From Brachybacterium subflavum (lineage in GTDB: Bacteria; Actinomycetota; Actinomycetes; Actinomycetales; Dermabacteraceae): a DNA stretch of 64,000 nt. Location: assembly GCF_009299795.1 (NCBI RefSeq), contig NZ_VIGP01000003.1, positions 558,001 to 622,000 on the forward strand, read 5' to 3'. Shown one piece after another: positions 1 through 11,071 of this stretch. A program made the position numbers and the translations under genes. The notes under the pieces were generated by a model. That model was given only the letters and a program-made list of their open reading frames with translations. It was not told where the DNA came from and did not search any database. Numbering within the stretch: position 1 is the first letter of the stretch; each line of letters starts with the position of its first letter.

Positions 1-37
1 ACCCGGCCCGCCGACGATCCTGCGGGCCGACACACGA

Positions 38-82
38 GACGGGCGCGGTGCCCGGGCCACGAGCCCGGGCACCGCGCCCGTC
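38..82 (-). terminator. Hairpin terminator of acnA
   Basis: Two perfect complementary 20-base arms (38-57 and 63-82) flank a 5-base loop just downstream of the aconitase stop codon. There is no U tract on the aconitase strand, which is common for actinobacterial terminators. Termination itself is inferred. Confidence 0.75.
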
Positions 83-100
83 GGGTGCGTCGTCGGCGGA

Positions 101-2893
<2,793 letters not shown>

Positions 2894-3033
2894 GGAGCGC
2901 AACTCCTTCGATTGTGGGGCGTGGTGCCATCGTAATCCGCAGGGGCGTGCGTGATCCGACGGCTCGCAGTGCTGGTCCGACCCCCGATCAGGGAGTGCGC
3001 GGCGGCCGACGCCGGCCGTCCGCCCGGACGCTA

Positions 3034-3051
3034 TCTCTTGACGTCAAGATA
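3034..3051. promoter_or_regulatory. 18-bp palindrome upstream of acnA
   Basis: On the acnA strand the site reads TATCTTGACGTCAAGAGA, an 18-bp inverted repeat with one mismatched pair, next to an AT-rich TATATT that could be a -10 element. Its size and symmetry suit a MarR-family dimer. TamR, a MarR protein of Streptomyces coelicolor, is reported to control aconitase, so a TamR-like regulator is a reasonable guess. No such regulator gene lies in this window. Confidence 0.5.
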
Positions 3052-3057
3052 AATATA

Positions 3058-4404
3058 TCATGAGGCGCGAGTCAGGACCGCCACCGACTCGATGTGATGC
3101 GTGTGGGGGAACAGGTCGAAGGCGCGCAGGTCCTCGACCCTCCAGCCGGCCTCCTCGGCGGCCTTCAGGTCGCGCGCGAGCGTCGAGGGCTCGCAGGAGA
3201 CGTAGACGATCCGCTCCCGGGTGCGGGCGCACAGCATCGCCATCAGCTCGGGGCCGAGGCCCGCGCGCGGCGGGTCGACGACCACGCGATCGGGGTCCTT
3301 CTCCTGCGCGCGCACCCACGGGGCGACGTCGGCCGTCTCGGCGCTCGCCTGCGGGAGGGCCGAGAGGTTCTCCTCGGCCAGCGCCCCGGCGCGACGGTCG
3401 CCCTCCACGCTGAGCACGCGGCCCGCGGACCCGACCTCGTCGGCCAGCGCGGCCGCGAACAGCCCGACGCCGCCGAACAGGTCCCAGACGGTGTCGCCCT
3501 CGCGGGCCTCCGTGTCGCGCAGCACCACGGAGGTGAGCACCTCGGGGGCCTGGCGGTGGACCTGCCAGAAGCCCGTCGCACCCACGCGGAAGCGCCGTCC
3601 CAGGACCTCCTCGGCGACCATCCCGTCGCCCGAGAGCGCGGTGAGGCCGTTCGGCCCCTGGACGGCGAGATCGGCGTCCACGAGGCCTGCGGGCACCTCG
3701 AATCCGCCGGAGCCGTCGGCCCTTCCGGCCGAGAGGCCCCGACCGATCAGGACGACGGCGGGGCGGCCGACGGACGGCGCGACCGCATCGACGGCCTCCA
3801 CCCCCTCGGGCAGCGCGAGATCGGGCAGGCCCAGGGTGCGGATCTCCTCCGCCGCCAGAGGGTTCTCCCCCACCGGGTGGACCTCGTGGGAGCGCCAGCC
3901 GCGCATGCCGAGCAGCCCGTCGGCCCCACGGGTGAGGCGCACCCGGGTGCGCCAGCCCAGGCCGTCGGTGTCGTGGGGCGCGGGCTCGACCTGCGCCTCC
4001 TCGGTCGTGAGGGTCGAGACGCCCGCACGGCGCAGCAGGTCCTGGAGGACCTCGGTGGCCAGGCGGCGCTGCGCGTGCAGGCCGATGTGCGCCCACTCGG
4101 CCCCGCCGACGCCGTCGGTCCCCGCCTCGGGCCAGACGCTGGGCACGCGGTCGGGGCTGGGGTCGAGGATCTCGAGCGTCTCCGCGCGCCAGAAGCGCGC
4201 CTTCGCGGAGTTCTTCGCGTCCTCGAGCAGGCGCGCGACGACGGTCTCACCGGGGACTGCGCCGCGCACGAACACGACGCGGCCCTCATGGCGGGCCACG
4301 AAGGTGCCGCCGGCGGCCGGGGCGCCGACCGTGAGCGTGAGCAGCCGTCCCAGCGCGGTCCGCTCGGGCTCGGCGCTCGCAGCGCGCCGCATGTCCCGTG
4401 CCAT
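3058..4404 (-). CDS. TRAM-domain class I SAM RNA methyltransferase (RumA/TrmA-like)
   Basis: Predicted RNA uracil-C5 methyltransferase. An N-terminal TRAM domain (about residues 15-75) precedes a SAM-binding Rossmann fold with motif WDLFGGVGLF near 309, DPPR near 378 and the catalytic cysteine in VSCEPSTLARDL near 402. The cysteines that bind a [4Fe-4S] cluster in E. coli RlmD/RumA are absent: the equivalent stretch is VPSVWPEAGTDGVGG. Start ATG 4404 has GAAGGTGAGG upstream. The gene follows the KimA-like permease by 5 nt, so they share an operon; the same pair is found in M. tuberculosis (Rv2690c-Rv2689c). The exact RNA target cannot be told from sequence. Confidence 0.9.
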   Translation of the reverse strand: MARDMRRAASAEPERTALGRLLTLTVGAPAAGGTFVARHEGRVVFVRGAVPGETVVARLLEDAKNSAKARFWRAETLEILDPSPDRVPSVWPEAGTDGVGGAEWAHIGLHAQRRLATEVLQDLLRRAGVSTLTTEEAQVEPAPHDTDGLGWRTRVRLTRGADGLLGMRGWRSHEVHPVGENPLAAEEIRTLGLPDLALPEGVEAVDAVAPSVGRPAVVLIGRGLSAGRADGSGGFEVPAGLVDADLAVQGPNGLTALSGDGMVAEEVLGRRFRVGATGFWQVHRQAPEVLTSVVLRDTEAREGDTVWDLFGGVGLFAAALADEVGSAGRVLSVEGDRRAGALAEENLSALPQASAETADVAPWVRAQEKDPDRVVVDPPRAGLGPELMAMLCARTRERIVYVSCEPSTLARDLKAAEEAGWRVEDLRAFDLFPHTHHIESVAVLTRAS

Positions 4405-4409
4405 CGTCC

Positions 4410-6659
4410 TCACCTTCCCAGGAGCCGTGCGCTCCTCGCCTCCTCGCGCGCCCGGCGGGCGCGGCGATGGTCCTGTGCGGTGGCCGTGCCCGCGCTCGCC
4501 AAGATATCGGTCTGCTGCGGGCGGTCCGGTCCGCCGTCCCGCCCGAGCTGCCACGGCACGCTCGCGACGACCACGCGCGGCAGGTGCGCGAGACGGTCGC
4601 CGAGACGGCGCACGGAGTGGTTGTGCAGGGGCGAGAGCCACCAGTGTCCCACCAGGAACAGAGGGAGGTAGACGATCACCACGTCGCGCGGGTTGCGCCT
4701 CAGCAGACTGCGCACGTGGGCGAGGACCGGACCGTTGACGTCCCGGTAGGGAGAGTAGAGCACGCGCAGGGGCACCTGGATCCCCAGGGAGCGCCAGCGC
4801 TCGACGGCGCGGCGCGCATCGGCGTCCTCGTCGTGCACGGCGACGGCCTCGAGGGTCGAGTGCCGCGCGGCGGAGGCGACCGACAGCGCGCGCATCGTGG
4901 GCCGGTCCAGTCCCGAGACCAGCACGATCGCATGCGAGCGGGAGGGCAGGGCGGTCGGGTCGTCCACACCCTGGCCGGGCAGGCGGGGACCGATGAGCGT
5001 CCCCTCCCCCGCAGCCGACGGGACGGTGTCGGCGGCGCCTCCCGCCACGGCGTCGGACCGGTCCGCGCCGTCCGCGTCCGCGCTCTCGTCCTCGGCCCCT
5101 TCGACGTCGGCCCCGTCGTCGGCGGCCCCGTCGTCGGCGAGCGCGGGGATCGCGAGCTGCGCGCGCACGGAGGCGTAGTGGCGCTCGATCAGGCTCATGA
5201 GCACCCACAGCGCGCCCATGATCACGACCGCCGCCCAGGCGCCGTGCGTGAACTTCGTGGTGACCACGATGAGGAGCACGGCGGTGACGACGACGAAGCC
5301 GATGACGTTGACGACGCGGCGCAGCCGCAGGGTGCGGCGCATGCCGCCGCGGATCTCGAGGCGGATGGCGCGCGTGAAGTGGCGGACCATCCCCAGCTGA
5401 CCCAGGCTGAAGGAGACGAACACGCCCACGATGTACATCTGGATGAGCACGCTCACGCGGGCACCGGTCCACCACACCAGGAGCCCGGCGGCGACCGCGA
5501 GCAGGATGATGCCGTTGGAGTAGGCCAGGCGGTCTCCGCGCACGCGCATCTGCTTGGGGAAGCTGCCGGCCGCGGCGAGCACGCTCGCGAGGTTGGGGAA
5601 GCCGTTGAAGGCGGTGTTCGCGGCGATGAACAGGACGATGCCGGTCACGGCGGTCACCGCGTAGAAGAGCAGGGACCCCGGGCCGGAGAGCGCCTGGGCG
5701 ATCTGCCCGATCACCGGCAGCTGCTGGTAGTCGGGGATCGGTGCGCCGTCCCGCACCAGCTCGCTCGAGGGGTCCTCGACGTAGCGCACGCCCGTGCGGG
5801 CGGCCAGCGCGATGATCCCCAGGATCATCGCTGAGGAGATCGCGCCGAGCGCGAGCAGCACGATCCCGGCGTTGCGCGCCTTGGGCGGTCGGAAGGACGG
5901 CACGCCGTTGCCGATCGCCTCGACGCCGGTGAGCGCGGCGCTGCCGCTCGAGAAGGCGCGCAGAACGAGGAGTGCGCCGCCGAGGGCCGTGAGCCCCTGC
6001 GCGTAGCCGGGCTCGGCGACCAGATCGAGGTCAGCGCTCGGTGCGCGCCCGATGCCGCCGGTGAACGACTCGACCGCGCCGAGGACGACCATCAGGCCGA
6101 TCGCGGCGATGAACAGGTAGACCGGGATCGCGAGCAGCGCGCTGGACTGGCGCACCCCGCGCAGGTTCACGAGCGCGATGAGGGCGATGAGGACGAGTGC
6201 GACCCACATCTCGTGGCCGTGCAGGAAGGGCAGGATGCCCGAGGTGTAGTTGGCCGCCTGGGCGACGGAGACCGCGACGGTGAGCGCGTAGTCGACGAGC
6301 AGCGCGGAGCCGACCAGCCGTCCCGCTCCCCTGTTGAGATTCGTGCGCACGACCTCGTAGTCGCCGCCACCGCCGGGATACTCGCGCACCGTGTTGAGTC
6401 CGGTGAGGACCACGACGGCCATCAGCAGCACGACGGCGACGGCGACCCACCAGCTGATGACGTAGCCGGTGACGCCGGCCAGGGCGAGGGTCAGCAGGAT
6501 CTGGTCGGGGGCATAGGCGACGGAGCTCAGCGCGTCCGAGGAGAAGGTCGGAAGCGCGAGCCGCTTGGGCAGGCGCTCCCGGGACAGTCGATCCGTCGCG
6601 AAGGCGCGCCCGAGGACGAGGCGCTTGAACGCGCCGGAGGGGCCAGGCACGACGGCCAT
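4410..6659 (-). CDS. KimA-like APC superfamily permease, probable K+ importer
   Basis: Twelve-helix APC-fold membrane transporter with a C-terminal soluble domain of about 250 residues, 749 aa in all. It is usually annotated as an amino-acid permease, but its sequence follows Bacillus subtilis KimA (YdaO): SSDALSSVAY (Asp42, Tyr49), LLVDYALT (Asp123, Thr127) and LTGVEAIGNG (Thr244, Glu247) line up with residues I recall as K+ ligands in KimA, and the first four keep a constant offset of six. Start ATG 6659 is preceded by AAGGGG; an upstream in-frame GTG at 6689 is possible. It lies upstream of the TRAM methyltransferase and close to two TrkA-type RCK proteins. Potassium transport is inferred. 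Confidence 0.85.
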   Translation of the reverse strand: MAVVPGPSGAFKRLVLGRAFATDRLSRERLPKRLALPTFSSDALSSVAYAPDQILLTLALAGVTGYVISWWVAVAVVLLMAVVVLTGLNTVREYPGGGGDYEVVRTNLNRGAGRLVGSALLVDYALTVAVSVAQAANYTSGILPFLHGHEMWVALVLIALIALVNLRGVRQSSALLAIPVYLFIAAIGLMVVLGAVESFTGGIGRAPSADLDLVAEPGYAQGLTALGGALLVLRAFSSGSAALTGVEAIGNGVPSFRPPKARNAGIVLLALGAISSAMILGIIALAARTGVRYVEDPSSELVRDGAPIPDYQQLPVIGQIAQALSGPGSLLFYAVTAVTGIVLFIAANTAFNGFPNLASVLAAAGSFPKQMRVRGDRLAYSNGIILLAVAAGLLVWWTGARVSVLIQMYIVGVFVSFSLGQLGMVRHFTRAIRLEIRGGMRRTLRLRRVVNVIGFVVVTAVLLIVVTTKFTHGAWAAVVIMGALWVLMSLIERHYASVRAQLAIPALADDGAADDGADVEGAEDESADADGADRSDAVAGGAADTVPSAAGEGTLIGPRLPGQGVDDPTALPSRSHAIVLVSGLDRPTMRALSVASAARHSTLEAVAVHDEDADARRAVERWRSLGIQVPLRVLYSPYRDVNGPVLAHVRSLLRRNPRDVVIVYLPLFLVGHWWLSPLHNHSVRRLGDRLAHLPRVVVASVPWQLGRDGGPDRPQQTDILASAGTATAQDHRRARRAREEARSARLLGR

Positions 6660-6716
6660 TCTACGTGCCCCTTCCACGTGCCCCTTCACGTCGCCCCCGG
6701 GCCGCAGACTCCCCTG

Positions 6717-7475
6717 TCAGGGGTACACCTGGACCTCGCCGCCGTCGACGAACAGCTCACTTCCCGTGACAAAGCTGGACTGATCCGAGGCGAGGAACAG
6801 CACGGCGTCGGCGATCTCCGCCGGATCGGCGGCTCGCCCCAGAACCGTACCGCCGGCCAACTGTCCGACCAATGCGTCCGCCTGCTCCGCGTCCTCGGCG
6901 AGGCCGCGGAGCCCCGGGGTGTCGGTGGGGCCGGGCACCACCGTGTTCACGCGCATTCCGCGGGACGCGAGCTCAGCGGCCCATACCCGACCGAACTGGC
7001 GGATCGCCGCCTTCGTGGCGGAGTAGACGCCGAACCCGACCGTGCCGCGGCGCGCCGAGCTGGAGCCGGTGAGCACGATGCTCGCCCCGTCGCTCAGCAG
7101 CGGGAGCGCCCGCTGCACCGTGAAGACGGTGCCCCGCACGTTGACCTCGAAGGCGCGGTCGAAGGCCTCCGGTGTGAGGGACTCGAGAGGCTGGTCCGTC
7201 TCTCCTCCGCCGGCATTGGCGAACACGATGTCGAGGCGATCCCCTTCGGCGCCGATGCGTGCGAACAGCGCGTCGAGGTCGTCCAGATCGGAGACGTCGC
7301 TCCGGATGGTGATCGCGCGGTCCCCCAATGCGCCAGCGGCGGCCTCGAGCGCCTCCTCTCGGCGTCCGGTGACGTAAACACGCGCCCCCTCGGCGATGAA
7401 GCGCTGTGCAGCTGCGAGCCCGATACCCGTGCTGCCTCCGGTGATCAGGGCTGTCTTGCCTGCGAGCTGACCCAT
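6717..7475 (-). CDS. SDR family oxidoreductase
   Basis: Short-chain dehydrogenase/reductase of 252 aa, the normal classical SDR length. It shows the NAD(P)-binding TGGSTGIG at residues 12-19, the structural FANAGGG, the active-site Ser in TGSSSARR and the YSATK pair near residue 151, and the C-terminal FVDGGE. The substrate cannot be deduced. Start ATG 7475 has AGGAGAGG 9 nt upstream. It is divergent from a TetR regulator across a 145-bp region with two operators, the typical layout of a repressor-controlled oxidoreductase. This pair interrupts a block that is contiguous in mycobacteria, so it was probably acquired or inserted. Confidence 0.9.
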   Translation of the reverse strand: MGQLAGKTALITGGSTGIGLAAAQRFIAEGARVYVTGRREEALEAAAGALGDRAITIRSDVSDLDDLDALFARIGAEGDRLDIVFANAGGGETDQPLESLTPEAFDRAFEVNVRGTVFTVQRALPLLSDGASIVLTGSSSARRGTVGFGVYSATKAAIRQFGRVWAAELASRGMRVNTVVPGPTDTPGLRGLAEDAEQADALVGQLAGGTVLGRAADPAEIADAVLFLASDQSSFVTGSELFVDGGEVQVYP

Positions 7476-7551
7476 GGCGGTCGTCCTCTCCTGTGGTGTC
7501 GGTGAGATGTCCCAGCGGCCGAGGACGTCGGCGCCACGAGGATGCACCAAG

Positions 7552-7605
7552 CGTTCTTGACCGCTCGGTCCACCATATGGGTGCTGGACCGGACGGTCAA
7601 GAACG
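7552..7605. promoter_or_regulatory. Twin TetR-type operators between SDR and tetR
   Basis: Two copies of one 22-bp site face each other. Outer arms of 12 bp (7552-7563 and 7594-7605) match perfectly, and inner 7-bp arms (7566-7572 and 7585-7591) also match. Each copy has its own palindromic core, ACCG-nn-CGGT, at 7560-7569 and 7588-7597, typical of TetR/AcrR operators. The right copy covers the presumed -35 region of the leaderless tetR promoter (-10 TAGGGT at 7608-7613). Confidence 0.8.
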
Positions 7606-7620
7606 ATTAGGGTGCGGCAC

Positions 7621-8274
7621 ATGGCGAGACCACGACAATTCGACGAGGACGCGGTGCTGCACGCCGTCTGCGAGCAGTTCTGGGACGCCGGGTACGCGGC
7701 GACCTCGCTGCAGGACCTCATGCGGGTCAGCGGCCTGGGAAAGGGCAGTCTCTACGCCGCCTTCGGGGACAAGCACGAGCTCTTCCTGCGGGTTCTGGGC
7801 CGCTACGCCGATTCGCTCGTCCTCGCGGTGCGCAGGTCCATCGGTGCGGCGCCGCGAGCGGTCAACGCACTGCGCGCGTTCGTGATGACGCCGGTGGCCG
7901 GCAACCCCACGTGCCGCTCCGCCCGACGCGGATGCCTCCTGGCCAACAGCACCACCGAACTCGCCTTCGCCGATCCTGCCGTCCTCGCCTTGGCGCGGCG
8001 CACCTACGAAGGGCTCACCGATGTGCTGTCCGAGGGCGTGGCACGGGCCCGGGTCGAAGGCGACCTGAGCAGCTCCGGTGCCCCGGTAGAACTCGCCCGG
8101 GCGCTCCTGGCCGCTCAGCAGGGCCTGACCTTCATGGGGCGCACAGGGATGCAGATCGAGGAACTGACGACGACGGCCCGCTCGCTCGCGGATCGGCTCC
8201 TGCCCACGTCCACTCCCGGTGACGGGATTGTGGACGCACTGCGCGAGCCGCGCTCCGAGCGGACATCGGCGTGA
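7621..8274 (+). CDS. TetR/AcrR family transcriptional regulator
   Basis: Repressor of 217 aa with an N-terminal helix-turn-helix (residues about 25-55, ending in GKGSLYAAFGDKHELF) and a helical ligand domain with the TetR_C-type cysteine-containing stretch CRSARRGCLLAN. The start ATG 7621 lies 7 nt after TAGGGT, suggesting a leaderless message; a GTG at 7612 is also in frame but lies inside that element. It is divergent from the SDR gene and surely binds the twin operators between them. The ligand is unknown. Confidence 0.9.
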   Translation: MARPRQFDEDAVLHAVCEQFWDAGYAATSLQDLMRVSGLGKGSLYAAFGDKHELFLRVLGRYADSLVLAVRRSIGAAPRAVNALRAFVMTPVAGNPTCRSARRGCLLANSTTELAFADPAVLALARRTYEGLTDVLSEGVARARVEGDLSSSGAPVELARALLAAQQGLTFMGRTGMQIEELTTTARSLADRLLPTSTPGDGIVDALREPRSERTSA

Positions 8275-8395
8275 CGCGCGGGGTTCGCGCCGACACAGCG
8301 CGCCTTCTCCTCGGCTCGTCGAAGCACATCGCTCCCTCGCCGACGACGCAGCGTTCGTCTGCGCGCCGAGGATGTGCGCGGACTATCGTGGCCCT

Positions 8396-9109
8396 GTGCA
8401 CTTCGTGATCATGGGCTGCGGACGCGTGGGGGCGATGCTCGCCCACAAGACCCTCCGCATCGGGCACGAGGTCACGGTGATCGATCGCGATCCCGTGGCC
8501 TTCCAGCGTCTGGGGCGGGACTTCCCCGGGCGCTGCGTGACCGGCATCGGATTCGACCGCGAGACCCTCGAGGAGGCCGAGATCCGCTCCGCCGCGGGCT
8601 TCGCCGCCGTCTCCAGCGGCGACAACTCCAACATCATCGCCGCACGGGTGGTGCGCGAGGAGTACGGGCTGCGCAACGTCGTCGCCCGCATCTACGATCC
8701 CCGCCGGGCCGAGGTCTACGAGCGCCTGGGCGTCGCGACCGTGGCGACCGTGCGCTGGACGAGCGCCCAGATGCTGGGCCGACTGATCCCGGGCGCCGCG
8801 AGCCGCGAATACCAGGACATCTCCGGGAAGGTCACGATGATCGCCGTGGTGCCCGACGAGTCGTGGATGGCCGCGCCGCTGGCGAAGATCGAGCAGGAGA
8901 CCGGCGCCCGCGTGGCGCTGCTCACCCGTCTCGGCGAGGGCGTGCTCCCCGGCCCCGGGACCCGGCTGCAGGAGGGCGACGTGCTGCACCTGATGGTGCC
9001 GACCCCGCGCCTGCCGGAGATCGAGAGCACCCTCGCCCATGCGCGCGGCAGCGCCGTGGACGGCACCCCAGGGGGCGCCGGCAGCAACGGCACGGAGGAG
9101 GCGCGATGA
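8396..9109 (+). CDS. TrkA-type RCK potassium regulatory protein (first of two)
   Basis: Cytosolic RCK subunit of 237 aa: an N-terminal Rossmann NAD-binding domain with MGCGRVGAMLA and VIDRD, then a TrkA_C domain ending in GDVLHLMVP. It corresponds to CeoB (Rv2691). The GTG start at 8396 is chosen from the HFVIMGCG beginning and because TATCGT at 8384-8389 sits 6 nt upstream, as in leaderless genes. Its stop overlaps the next start (ATGA), so the two TrkA proteins are translated together. No TrkH/TrkG channel gene is present; the KimA-like permease nearby may be the partner. Confidence 0.92.
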   Translation: MHFVIMGCGRVGAMLAHKTLRIGHEVTVIDRDPVAFQRLGRDFPGRCVTGIGFDRETLEEAEIRSAAGFAAVSSGDNSNIIAARVVREEYGLRNVVARIYDPRRAEVYERLGVATVATVRWTSAQMLGRLIPGAASREYQDISGKVTMIAVVPDESWMAAPLAKIEQETGARVALLTRLGEGVLPGPGTRLQEGDVLHLMVPTPRLPEIESTLAHARGSAVDGTPGGAGSNGTEEAR

Positions 9110-9840
9110 GGGTCGTCATCATCGGGGCCGGCAGCGTGGGCCGCTCGATCGCCCGCGAGCTGCTGACCAAGGGCCGCTCGGTCACCCTCGTGGACCGCTT
9201 CGTCTCGCCCGAGAAGCGCGCCTCGGTCACCGGCGTGCAGTGGGTGGAGGGGGATGCGGCCGAGCTCGCCGTGCTCTCGGAGGCCGACGTCGCCTCGGCC
9301 GACGTGGTCGTCGCCGCGACGGGCGACGACAAGGTGAACCTCGTCGCCTCGATGCTCTCGAAGACGGAGTTCCTGGTCCCGCGCACCGTCGCGCGCGTCT
9401 CCCACCCCTCGAACGAGTGGATGTTCGGGGACATGTGGGGCGTGGACGTGGCGGTCTCCACGCCGCGCACGATGACGGCCCTCGTCGAGGAGGCCGTCAG
9501 CGTGGGACGGATCGTGAAGATCTTCAGCTTCTCCGGCTCGCGCACCGACATGGTCGAGATCACGATCCCCCGCCGCAGCCCGATCGTCGGGCGCCTGGTG
9601 GGCTCGATGCGATGGCCCGCCTCGTGCGTGCTGGTGGGCATCATCCGCGACGGGCAGCCGATCGCCCCGTCGGCCCATGATGCGCTCGAGGCGCACGACG
9701 AGCTGATGTTCCTCGCCGAGTCGGAGCACCTGCAGGCCCTCGAGGAGCTGCTGGCCCCGCCGAGCGCGCCGCAGGATCCCGAGGAGCTGCCGAGCATCCG
9801 CACCGAGGAGATGCCCGGCGTGCGCCCCGAGGAGCGCTGA
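9106..9840 (+). CDS. TrkA-type RCK potassium regulatory protein (second of two)
   Basis: 244-aa RCK protein with the dinucleotide-binding IIGAGSVGRSIA at the N terminus, an acidic strand-end VDRF, and a C-terminal TrkA_C domain (HDELMFLAES). It corresponds to CeoC (Rv2692). It begins 4 nt inside the first trkA gene (ATGA overlap) and ends 8 nt before the convergent DUF3159 stop codon. The last 25 residues are a Pro/Glu-rich tail. It probably forms a hetero-oligomer with its neighbour and gates K+ uptake in response to NAD(H) or nucleotides. Confidence 0.92.
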   Translation: MRVVIIGAGSVGRSIARELLTKGRSVTLVDRFVSPEKRASVTGVQWVEGDAAELAVLSEADVASADVVVAATGDDKVNLVASMLSKTEFLVPRTVARVSHPSNEWMFGDMWGVDVAVSTPRTMTALVEEAVSVGRIVKIFSFSGSRTDMVEITIPRRSPIVGRLVGSMRWPASCVLVGIIRDGQPIAPSAHDALEAHDELMFLAESEHLQALEELLAPPSAPQDPEELPSIRTEEMPGVRPEER

Positions 9841-9848
9841 GCGAGGGC

Positions 9849-10589
9849 TCAGACCATCGTGTCCGGCGCGCTCTCCGCCTCCGCCTCGAGGCGGGAGCGC
9901 ACCGAGCGGTGCAGCATCCACACCAGCCACACCACGAGCGCGAACAGCGGCAGCCCCATGACGAGCTTCGCGACGCCGAGCGCGGCGACCTGCCCGCTCA
10001 GATAGAGCGGGAGCTGCACGGCGAGCTTGAGCACGTAGAGGCCGACGAACAACCAGGTCGCCTGCGTGTAGGCGCGTCGGGCGAGGGGCGATCCGCGCCA
10101 GGCGGCGACGCGCGGGTCCAGGAGGCCGACGACGACGCCGACCAGCGGGTGGCGCGCCAGGATAGAGACCACGAGCACGGCGGCGGCCACCGCGTTCGTG
10201 ATCAGCCCGGGCACGTAGAAGTCGGTGCCCTGTCCCGAGCGCAGTGCCCAGATCGCGCCGACGGCCACCCCGATCAGCCCGCCGAGCACCTGCGAGGGGT
10301 TCTGACGCTGCACGAGCCGCACCACGAGCGCGACCAGGACGACGGCCACGGCCGCCCCGCCCGCGATCGGGATCGACCGGGTGATCACGAACAGCACCAC
10401 GAACAGCGCCGTGGGCAGGACGGATTCGAGGATCCCGCGCGGGCCGCCGAGGGCGTCGCCGACGGAGAACTCCTCGCCCGCGAGGACAGCGCCCATTCCC
10501 GAGCGCGGCGCGGCATGGCCCGGCCGCCCAGCGGTCGCGTCCTCGGCGCGCTGAGCGGCCCTCTCCTCCGGTCGCTGTGCAGAGCTCAC
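9849..10589 (-). CDS. DUF3159 family membrane protein
   Basis: 246-aa integral membrane protein of unknown function with about six hydrophobic helices after a 45-residue hydrophilic N terminus; it matches the actinobacterial DUF3159 family (Rv2693c). The GTG start overlaps the stop of the OB-fold gene by GTGA, so translation is coupled. It is the last gene of the dut-DUF3710-OB-DUF3159 series. Confidence 0.85.
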   Translation of the reverse strand: MSSAQRPEERAAQRAEDATAGRPGHAAPRSGMGAVLAGEEFSVGDALGGPRGILESVLPTALFVVLFVITRSIPIAGGAAVAVVLVALVVRLVQRQNPSQVLGGLIGVAVGAIWALRSGQGTDFYVPGLITNAVAAAVLVVSILARHPLVGVVVGLLDPRVAAWRGSPLARRAYTQATWLFVGLYVLKLAVQLPLYLSGQVAALGVAKLVMGLPLFALVVWLVWMLHRSVRSRLEAEAESAPDTMV

Positions 10590-11062
10590 GCGTCCTCCTC
10601 CTCGCCCGGCAGGCCGGTGATCTCGTAGCGCGGGTTGTACATGACCTTGTGGTGGCCGCGGCGGGCGGCCACGCCCTCGAGGACGAGACGGGTGCCGGGT
10701 CCGACGCCGGGGATCCGCGACTGGCCGAGCCAGATCGCCGTGACGGTGCCGGTGCCGTCGAACACGTCGATCTCGAAGGACTGCGGGGCGCTCGTCGGCG
10801 GGATCACCATCGAGCTCACGAAACCGGTGACGCGGACCTCCCGTCGGCGCTCGATGTCCTGTGCGCAGTCGAAGCCGTCCTCCCGGGCGCGCCGGCCCGC
10901 CTCACGGGCGTCGAGCACCTCGCTGTCCACGAAGTGGCCGCGCAGCCGCTCGGCGAGCTGCTCGGCGCGGCCGTGGCGCTCTCCCGCGCGGGGCGGCGCC
11001 TCCGCGGCACGCGGATCCTGGTTCCGTGCTCCCCTGGCTTCCCTGGCTTCCCTGGTCCTCAT
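10586..11062 (-). CDS. OB-fold nucleic-acid-binding domain protein
   Basis: 158-aa protein with a charged N-terminal third and an OB-fold (about residues 75-150: VRVTGFVSSMV, IDVFDGTGTVTAIWLG, GTRLVLEGV), the same type as Rv2694c. A role in nucleic-acid binding is inferred from the fold. GAGGGGG lies 4 nt before ATG 11062. Codons 2-8 fall in a short in-frame 9-bp repeat (11031-11056). It sits 9 nt after DUF3710. Confidence 0.8.
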   Translation of the reverse strand: MRTREAREARGARNQDPRAAEAPPRAGERHGRAEQLAERLRGHFVDSEVLDAREAGRRAREDGFDCAQDIERRREVRVTGFVSSMVIPPTSAPQSFEIDVFDGTGTVTAIWLGQSRIPGVGPGTRLVLEGVAARRGHHKVMYNPRYEITGLPGEEEDA

Positions 11063-11071
11063 CGGGCCCCC

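Noticed and set aside
6660..6690. Two copies of GAAGGGGCACGT before the KimA-like gene
   Set aside because: Most likely a duplicated ribosome site or chance; no regulatory symmetry.
6717..8274. SDR/TetR pair as a mobile element
   Set aside because: No transposase, integrase, terminal repeats or target duplication is visible; only context suggests insertion.
11031..11056. CCCTGGCTT repeats as a phase-variation tract
   Set aside because: The unit is 9 bp, so copy changes keep the frame; it merely encodes an Arg-Glu-Ala repeat at the N terminus.
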